11,696 nt of DNA, taken from Candidatus Sulfotelmatobacter sp. GTDB lineage: Bacteria; Acidobacteriota; Terriglobia; Terriglobales; Acidobacteriaceae. Below the pieces are notes generated by a model. The model was given only the letters and a program-made list of their open reading frames with translations. It ran no database searches and was not told the origin of the DNA. Positions 7,401-11,696 of the stretch are shown here, piece after piece (the stretch's first letter is position 1; every line of letters starts with the position of its first letter). Location of the stretch: contig JASICF010000075.1 in the NCBI GenBank assembly GCA_030044775.1, positions 1 through 11,696 of the forward strand, given 5' to 3'. The translations under genes and the position numbers were made by a program.

Positions 7401-8360
7401 CGTCCTTTGCTCGAACTCGCAGCTCCGGGCTACGTGCGGGCTCTTTCCGATGCGCTGCAGGCCACGCTTCGCGGAGGACAGGTGGACAACCTCGAACTGA
7501 AAATCCTGCGCGGGAATGGAAATTCCGGCCAATTTTCGGTGAATCTGAGTCCGATGCGCGACGAGCAAAACAATATCAACAGCATCGTCGTGGTCATGAC
7601 CGACATCACCGACTCGGCAGAGCTCCGGGATAAGCTGGTCCATACCGAAAAAATGGCCGCCGTCGGGCAGCTTGTCTCCGGCGTGGCTCACGAGGTGAAT
7701 AATCCACTCACCGCAATCCTGGGTTTTGCCGATCTGCTCCTTGAGAATCCGGAGCTACCGGATAACGCGCGCAAGGACCTGCGCGTGATTCTGCAGGAAG
7801 CGCAGCGTACCAAACAGATTGTGCAGAACCTGCTCAGCTTCGCCCGGCAGATGCCGCCACAGCGAAATCCAGTGCAGCTCAACCTGATCCTCCGCCGCAC
7901 TATCCAACTGCGTTCCTACGATTTCTCGAGCCACGGTGTCGAGGTCATCGAGCAACTCGACGAGAGTCTGCCTGAGGTGATGGGCGACGCACACCAACTG
8001 CAGCAGGTTTTTCTGAACATTCTCAACAACGCCTACGATGCCGTGCACGAAGCGGCCCGGCCTGCGCACATCGAGATTACGACCGCCCGGACGGAAAGCG
8101 CGGTCGAGGTTTCCTTTCGCGATAACGGGCATGGCATCTCCCATCCCGATCGCATCTTCGATCCCTTCTTCACAACCAAAGAAGTCGGCAAAGGAACCGG
8201 CCTCGGCCTGAGCATCTGCTACGGCATCGTGAAGGAACATGGTGGCGAGATTCTCTGCCACAACAATCCGGACGGAATTGGGGCCACATTTATCGTCCGC
8301 TTTCCCGCCGCGCCGCACACTGCCTCTCTGGGTGTGGCCGCAGGAGTCAATCAGCCATGA
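4422..8360 (+). CDS. Soluble multi-GAF/PAS sensor histidine kinase, NtrB-like
   Basis: A kinase of about 1312 residues with no membrane segment, so probably a cytoplasmic sensor. From the CTG, approximate domains are GAF1 21-180, GAF2 187-350, GAF3 357-515, GAF4 522-710 (with a polar insertion near 575-600), PAS1 713-825, PAS2 826-940, PAS3 947-1067, HisKA 1072-1135 and HATPase_c 1190-1297. The phosphoacceptor is His1090 in VAHEVNNPL. The N box (FLNILNNAYDAV), G1 box (FRDNGHGIS), F box (FDPFFTTKE) and G2 box (GKGTGLGLS, from 1256) are intact, so the enzyme should be active. PAS1 carries a CPFC pair that could bind metal or sense redox state. The first ATG/GTG/TTG is the GTG at 4593, but in-frame coding sequence continues upstream to about 4422 and supplies GAF1's first helix (PLIQLFCRACREFFQ). 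CTG 4422 is therefore preferred but unproven. The stop overlaps the next gene as ATGA. Confidence 0.85.
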   Translation: MKDFGHESKISAQGTIALSSEEAFQNLLLQIANQAAGRADGAPLIQLFCRACREFFQVSGVYFWRLHATGELIGEQADGKMAERFIGLRLQPQQSAITSEAVRQRRTIFVNDWQPNPSFPAAHQFEARSLMAAPLVVFGEAVGAATFLHDSNEQFFNDDLAAKATILAGQLGSLLEATRLGEASREEHRRAEILADVANVLHGTPDVVSVIESLADRVRVLLRTRLVSVLLRRDGPFELRAVSADNPQLAVAFRAAHDRQTIRFAADLAQRAVSAGEAISISISTDQPSVGSLVSAGTLIAAPFRTSQTQGAILVYPRQSGAFTVEEKSLVMAIAGFGAVAVAHAELCATAQGQARELHQLLEISSELSSRGDLEHSLQAFVVRAADFLGFGRCFVALQEQGQFRVRYAADRGEPQRVDDIFPEGVATGALRAKEVFWSDDLTRVPGVNLKVVAQYQARQLLTVPLVGAAGSILGMFGVLDRLDQGGISQLDIRRARALGTHVSVVLEAAHNLHQSEQHRRRAEALSRLTREIDGALRLPEFARKFIDCAIELSEARGGALALFQEGKAEIVVLHPQSTKDSVDKSLTESPDAGNKPGATDAMTIPAAGDRTLQKQVAQALSQLAAKQAGSIMSGSAAELLTPELAAALGWHNCVAVRIGASDGEPAGLLCLSGRPGLLNKEDRELLQAIASHAAMVLENARLFTRMERASRHWLEIFDAITDYIVVHDESDKVLRVNRSLAAMIGVSPGELIGVNMRALLALTNEPALYSCPFCRSGNDTKDEFVHPALDRTYLVSTSRVHGASGENLQTIHVLKDITDRREAERRYRELFDNIQEGLFFSTPEGRFVEVNDALVAMLGYGSREELLQVDIPTQIYHSPEQRQAHAAAMEKDGLLRNFEATLRRKNGSPIYVLINAFGMYDASGKLLQIRGLMLDVTGLHTYQSELQRERDFSGKILSNTQSFILVSDTAGLVSYANRRWYEAGFEQGDLIGRPLLELAAPGYVRALSDALQATLRGGQVDNLELKILRGNGNSGQFSVNLSPMRDEQNNINSIVVVMTDITDSAELRDKLVHTEKMAAVGQLVSGVAHEVNNPLTAILGFADLLLENPELPDNARKDLRVILQEAQRTKQIVQNLLSFARQMPPQRNPVQLNLILRRTIQLRSYDFSSHGVEVIEQLDESLPEVMGDAHQLQQVFLNILNNAYDAVHEAARPAHIEITTARTESAVEVSFRDNGHGISHPDRIFDPFFTTKEVGKGTGLGLSICYGIVKEHGGEILCHNNPDGIGATFIVRFPAAPHTASLGVAAGVNQP
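6152..6173. repeat. 7-bp perfect inverted repeat inside the kinase gene
   Basis: GTCCACA and TGTGGAC flank an 8-base spacer. The repeat lies where GAF4 carries a polar Ser/Thr/Asp/Lys-rich insertion. Chance is a fair explanation in a gene of this length; it might also mark the edge of an old insertion. Confidence 0.2.
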
Positions 8361-8773
8361 GCTCATCCGCAATCACCCGGCAAGAGGCGCAACCCGACTT
8401 ATTGCCCGTTCTTCTGATCGAGGACGAACCCTCGATCATGGCTTTGGTCAGCGCCACGCTCGAGCGTAACGGTTATCCGGTCGTCTGCATCGAGTCCGGC
8501 GCTGAAGCTCTGGGGCTGCTGGAAAGAGGGCAATTCCTTGGCGTTATTTCCGATATGCGCACGCCCGGCGGCGTGGATGGCGCCCAGGTCCACAGCTGGA
8601 TTTCTCAAAACCGTCCGGACCTCGCCGACAAAGTCGTCATCATTACCGGCGACTACGCGAACGAAGAGACCGTAACCACGCTGCGAAAAATCGGCGCGCT
8701 TTATCTGGAGAAACCTTTCCGCGTGCAAGACCTTATTGCTGCTATCGAAAAAACCATGGGGAAAGCCCGGTGA
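8357..8773 (+). CDS. Single-domain response regulator (REC only)
   Basis: A 138-residue stand-alone receiver with a short N-terminal extension of about 16 residues. Acidic-pocket residues Glu22 and Asp23 sit in LLIEDEPS, the phosphoacceptor is Asp66 in VISDMRTPGG, the switch Thr is Thr97 in VIITGD, and the conserved Lys is Lys119 in LEKPF. All key residues are present, so it should be phosphorylated. No output domain follows. It could act as an intermediate or phosphate sink for the kinase just upstream, or bind a protein partner; the sequence does not show which. Its ATG overlaps the kinase stop as ATGA, with a CAGGAG about ten bases upstream. Its own TGA overlaps the next start as GTGA. This places it between kinase and transcription factor in one translationally coupled operon. 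Confidence 0.93.
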   Translation: MSSSAITRQEAQPDLLPVLLIEDEPSIMALVSATLERNGYPVVCIESGAEALGLLERGQFLGVISDMRTPGGVDGAQVHSWISQNRPDLADKVVIITGDYANEETVTTLRKIGALYLEKPFRVQDLIAAIEKTMGKAR

Positions 8774-10266
8774 CTGCCACACTGAACAAATCGCTGAATT
8801 CGGAAGACCTGCGAGTCCGGCTGCTGATTGTCGATGACGAACAGACCATCCGCAAACTGTGCATAACCGTTGGAGAAGCGCTCGGCTTTATCTGCCTGGA
8901 AGCCGACAGCGGCGAATCGGCGCTGACCCTGCTGGAAGAACAGCCGGTTCACATGATTCTGAGCGACATGGTAATGCCCAACATGTCCGGCCTGGAATTT
9001 CTGGAAAAGGCGAAGAAACTCCTGCCGCGCACCGAAGTGGCGCTCATGACCGGACACGGATCAATTGAAACGGCCGTGCAGGCGATGAAACTTGGGGCGT
9101 ACGACTACATCACCAAACCATTTTCGCCGCTCGAGGAGCTTCGGCTCTTTTTGCGCCGCATGGCAGAAAAAGTGCGCCTGGTGGAAGAAAATGAATTTCT
9201 GCGCCAGCGCACGGACTCGGAGACAGCGGTTCACGGCATCATTGGATCGTCGGCAAAAATTCAGGAAGTCCTGCGCGTCGCCTCGCGGCTGAAAGACACG
9301 CGCACTGCGGTGCTGATTTCCGGCGAGAGCGGGACTGGCAAGGAACTGATTGCCCGCGCCATCCACTTTCGCGGGGTTTTTTCCAACCGCCCTTTCGTGG
9401 CCGTCGATTGTGGATCACTGGTGCCTACTCTGATTGAAAGCGAACTCTTCGGCTACGAAAAAGGAGCGTTCACCGGCGCCCTGAAATCGAAGCAGGGCCT
9501 TTTTCAATCGGCCGACACGGGCACGATTTTTCTCGATGAAATCGGGGAACTGCCGCTGGAAATGCAGGCCAAACTGCTGCGCGTGCTGCAGGAGAAAGAA
9601 GTGCGTCCGGTTGGCTCGAATCAGCGGGTCAAGGTCGATGTGCGCATCATTGCGGCGACCAACCGCGATCTTGAGGCTGCCTATAAAAACGGAACCTTCC
9701 GCAAAGACCTCTATTTCCGGCTTAATGTCGTCACGGTGCATGTTCCGGCGCTGCGGGAGCGCCGCAGCGATATTCCGCTGCTCGTGAACTGGTTCTGCGA
9801 GCGCTATGCTCCGGGGGCGGATTTGCGCGTTTCCAACACCGCTTTGAAAGCCCTGATGAATTATGACTGGCCCGGTAACGTGCGCGAACTGGAAAACTGC
9901 ATCGAGCGGGCTGTCGCCCTTGGCAATGGAACTCTGATCAATCCCGGGGATCTGCCGCCGACCGTCGCCGCACTGAATTCTTCCGCTCACGCATTGTCCG
10001 ATTCCGCGGAAGAATCAATCTCCGATATTGCCATCGCAGACGAGGCGGCTCTGCAGGAAGGCGATCTGGTCCACGTTCCACTTTCGACGACGGATCTTGA
10101 GGATATAGAACGGGCAACGATTCAGCGCGTGTTCGAGCAAGTCCGCGGCGACAAAGCTCTTGCCGGACGCATGTTAGGCATCAGCCGCGCAACTCTCTAC
10201 CGCAAACTGAAGCGGTATAACATCAACGGCGCGCCAAGCTCGGAGCCAAGCCCCACGCTCCAATAA
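8770..10266 (+). CDS. NtrC-family sigma54-dependent response regulator
   Basis: A 498-residue activator with three domains. The receiver (about 15-130) has Asp22/Asp23, phosphoacceptor Asp66 in ILSDMVMPNMSG, Thr94 and Lys116. The AAA+ domain (about 155-395) has Walker A GESGTGKE (185-192), the sigma54-contact loop GAFTGA (232-237), Walker B GTIFLDEIG (251-259), Arg311 and Arg317 in FRKDLYFRL as likely arginine fingers, and sensor II WPGNVRELEN (367-376). A linker of about 50 residues leads to a Fis-type HTH (about 447-485, ending SRATLYRKLKRYNI). Intact motifs indicate an active ATPase that opens sigma54 promoters when phosphorylated, presumably by the multi-sensor kinase of the same operon. 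The GTG start at 8770 overlaps the upstream TGA; GGGGAAAG is the likely ribosome site. The gene ends directly at the terminator. Target genes are not visible: I found no good -24/-12 site in the window. Confidence 0.95.
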   Translation: MTATLNKSLNSEDLRVRLLIVDDEQTIRKLCITVGEALGFICLEADSGESALTLLEEQPVHMILSDMVMPNMSGLEFLEKAKKLLPRTEVALMTGHGSIETAVQAMKLGAYDYITKPFSPLEELRLFLRRMAEKVRLVEENEFLRQRTDSETAVHGIIGSSAKIQEVLRVASRLKDTRTAVLISGESGTGKELIARAIHFRGVFSNRPFVAVDCGSLVPTLIESELFGYEKGAFTGALKSKQGLFQSADTGTIFLDEIGELPLEMQAKLLRVLQEKEVRPVGSNQRVKVDVRIIAATNRDLEAAYKNGTFRKDLYFRLNVVTVHVPALRERRSDIPLLVNWFCERYAPGADLRVSNTALKALMNYDWPGNVRELENCIERAVALGNGTLINPGDLPPTVAALNSSAHALSDSAEESISDIAIADEAALQEGDLVHVPLSTTDLEDIERATIQRVFEQVRGDKALAGRMLGISRATLYRKLKRYNINGAPSSEPSPTLQ

Positions 10267-10297
10267 AAAAGCACCCTGAAAAATCAGGGTGCTTTTT
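10266..10297. terminator. Bidirectional intrinsic terminator between convergent genes
   Basis: AAAAAGCACCCTGA and TCAGGGTGCTTTTT form a perfect 14-bp stem around an AAAA loop. The left arm starts at the last base of the regulator's TAA. The T-run on the right serves the plus-strand operon, and the A-run on the left becomes a T-run for the minus-strand gene ending at 10317. It should stop transcription from both sides. Confidence 0.9.
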
Positions 10298-10316
10298 CCA
10301 GCTGCTGAACCAGCCT

Positions 10317-11696
10317 TTATTCTCCCTGTGGTTTTTGCTGGTCCTGTTTCTTTTTCTCCTCGGGAGTTTGCGGCTTTGCCGGTTGCTTCGGCGGGGGTTG
10401 AGCCGGTTTGGCTGCCGCGGGCGGATGCTGCTGTGGCGGAGGCGCAGCTGGATGGGGTTGCGGCGCCGGTGCGCGATTGGGTTGCGCGGCTGGCGGATGG
10501 TTCGGCTGCGGCGCGGGCGTCCGGTTTGGCTGCGCAGCTGGCTGCTTTGGAGGAGTTGCCGGCGGATGAGCCGGCGCAGCCGGTTTAGCCGGAGCTGGTG
10601 CAGCCGGTTTAGCCGGAGCTGGCGCAGCAGGACGCGGAGCTGGAGCCGGTGGATTCGCCGGGCGAGGCGATTCTTTTGCGGCCGGCGCCGTCGCTGGAGC
10701 CGGATGGGCAGCAGGAGCCGGCTGTGCCGGTCGTGTGGCAGGAGTTGGTTGCGCGGCCGGTGCAGGCTGTCCGCGTTTCGCGGCTACCGCAGCCGGACTT
10801 GGGTGTCCAGATGGCGGTTTTACCGGCTTGGGAGCCGGTGGCGCGACCTTCACCGCCGGCCGCATCGCCGAAGGTGGGCGCAAGGTAGCCAACTGAGTTC
10901 TGGGCAATGGCTGGCCGGGATGGGCAGCCATGGCGGCCTGTTTCTTCTCGAACGGTACGGGCGGAGGGGGAGGAGTCTTCTTTGCGACTACCTGCCTGCT
11001 CATCACCGCCGCGGGAGGGGCGGCGACGTGTCCCGCGGTCGCAGCTCTGCCGCCCAACACGCTGTCGCGGGTTGGATTTACAGCCACGTGAGATCTCACC
11101 GGAGCAGCCGTGATTTGTTGCGGCGTGACTCTCACGGCAACTTTTCCAACGGGCTGCCCACCCGCGAACGAGTTTTGCGGGACGGCCACGACGGCGCCCG
11201 GCACGCTGCGGTTGGCATAAGTGACGTTGGTGATGGTCGTGGTCTTGTTGATGATGGTTGTGTTGTAAACCATCGTCACCTGCGTGACATTCACGGTGGT
11301 GCTGCTGACGTTAACCTGCGTCATGTAAGCTTGGCTGACGGGGTATGTCGGGACGTAGACTTCACGCGGGCCCAACGGGAACCAGCCCACGTTTCCGCCC
11401 CAGCCACCACCGCCACCAACAAAAACTACGAGCGCTGGTGCGTAGACTGGCGGCTGCGACGGAGGACCAGCGACCCAACCCCAGCGGCCCGCGGCAAAGA
11501 CCCAACGTCCATAGTGGAACGGCGCATAGCCCCAAGGAGCATCATCGACCCAGGTGTAGCCCCAGGGATCGATCCAGGCCCAGTGGCCCGTGTGATACGG
11601 CGCCCAGCCGTATTCGACACGGTTGGGAAACCAGATATGCCCATACATGGGGTCATCCTGCCAATAGCCGTAGTCATCGAGGTCTTCGTATCCCAC
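10317..11696 (-). CDS. DUF6600-like Trp/Tyr-rich protein with Pro/Ala-rich tail (5' end beyond window)
   Basis: 459 codons are visible and the frame is open to the right edge, so the N-terminus, probably with a signal peptide, is missing. Visible residues 1-80 are very rich in Trp, Tyr, Gly and Pro. They contain two related units of about 25 residues, WAPYHTGHWAWIDPWGYTWV and the YAPFHYGRW...GRWGWV stretch, the pattern I associate with DUF6600 (YXWXXP-type) proteins. A glycine run follows (94-101), then a Val/Thr/Asn-rich stretch (about 127-165) with six N-x-S/T triplets. From about 230 onward the chain is low complexity: Pro, Ala, Lys and Gln, including repeated PAPAKPAA units, ending in a charged EEKKKQDQQK. 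No catalytic motif is seen. Composition suggests an exported, surface or periplasmic protein of structural or wall-associated type; that is inference, and the family has no settled function that I know of. It is convergent with the kinase operon and shares its terminator. Confidence 0.75.
   Translation of the reverse strand: MGYEDLDDYGYWQDDPMYGHIWFPNRVEYGWAPYHTGHWAWIDPWGYTWVDDAPWGYAPFHYGRWVFAAGRWGWVAGPPSQPPVYAPALVVFVGGGGGWGGNVGWFPLGPREVYVPTYPVSQAYMTQVNVSSTTVNVTQVTMVYNTTIINKTTTITNVTYANRSVPGAVVAVPQNSFAGGQPVGKVAVRVTPQQITAAPVRSHVAVNPTRDSVLGGRAATAGHVAAPPAAVMSRQVVAKKTPPPPPVPFEKKQAAMAAHPGQPLPRTQLATLRPPSAMRPAVKVAPPAPKPVKPPSGHPSPAAVAAKRGQPAPAAQPTPATRPAQPAPAAHPAPATAPAAKESPRPANPPAPAPRPAAPAPAKPAAPAPAKPAAPAHPPATPPKQPAAQPNRTPAPQPNHPPAAQPNRAPAPQPHPAAPPPQQHPPAAAKPAQPPPKQPAKPQTPEEKKKQDQQKPQGE
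10576..10623 (-). repeat. Two tandem 24-bp repeats encoding PAPAKPAA
   Basis: Positions 10576-10599 and 10600-10623 are identical except for the last base, and part of a third unit follows. They encode eight-residue Pro/Ala/Lys repeats in the tail of the DUF6600-like protein. Near-identity at DNA level points to recent slippage or unequal recombination, so copy number may vary between strains. Confidence 0.85.

Noticed and set aside
10289..11113. Plus-strand open frames opposite the Pro/Ala-rich tail
   Set aside because: Low-complexity GC-rich sequence leaves several frames open. The minus frame is continuous, ends at a terminator and has the DUF6600-like module.
1..11696. CRISPR arrays, insertion sequences, tRNA or rRNA genes, phage or toxin-antitoxin modules
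   Set aside because: No regularly spaced repeats, transposase motifs, terminal inverted repeats or RNA gene signatures were seen on either strand.

Overview
The window reads as ordinary chromosomal DNA of a fairly GC-rich, Gram-negative bacterium. The gene content fits Acidobacteriota best: soluble multi-GAF/PAS kinases of the NtrB type, short TonB-C proteins, and a Trp/Tyr/Gly-rich DUF6600-like protein with a Pro/Ala tail. That placement is inferred from gene style only; no rRNA or other marker gene is present. I see no mobile element, CRISPR array, tRNA or rRNA.

Minus-strand chemosensory operon (about 4071 down to 1, running off the left edge). In transcription order it has a short exported TonB C-terminal-domain protein, a membrane chemoreceptor (CHASE3-like sensor, two HAMP units, full cytoplasmic signalling hairpin), CheW, CheR, and the first 46 codons of a CheA-type histidine kinase. 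Spacing is tight: 32 bp from tonB-like to mcp, 12 bp from mcp to cheW, and a 4-bp GTGA overlap from cheR to cheA. A 135-bp gap with a small hairpin separates cheW from cheR. Receptor, coupling protein, methyltransferase and kinase make a nearly complete sensory array. The response regulator and methylesterase would be expected beyond the left edge.

Divergent intergenic region (4072-4421). This AT-rich 350-bp stretch separates the two signalling operons. It holds a plausible sigma70 promoter for the plus-strand operon, a 13-bp palindrome next to a -10-like box on the minus strand, and a few short repeated words.

Plus-strand two-component operon (about 4422-10266). A very large soluble histidine kinase (four GAF, three PAS, HisKA, HATPase_c) overlaps by ATGA a single-domain receiver. 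The receiver overlaps by GTGA an NtrC-type sigma54 activator (REC, AAA+ with intact GAFTGA, Fis HTH). The overlaps imply translational coupling and one system with two response regulators. The kinase's true start is unresolved: its reading frame extends well upstream of the first ATG/GTG/TTG codon. A strong Shine-Dalgarno sequence precedes an in-frame CTG at 4422.

Right end. A bidirectional intrinsic terminator (10266-10297) separates the kinase operon from a convergent minus-strand gene, cut by the right edge, that encodes a DUF6600-like, probably envelope-associated protein with a repeat-rich Pro/Ala tail. I did not find a clearly new system. The points most worth checking are the kinase start, the TonB-like protein leading a chemoreceptor operon, and the one-kinase/two-regulator layout.
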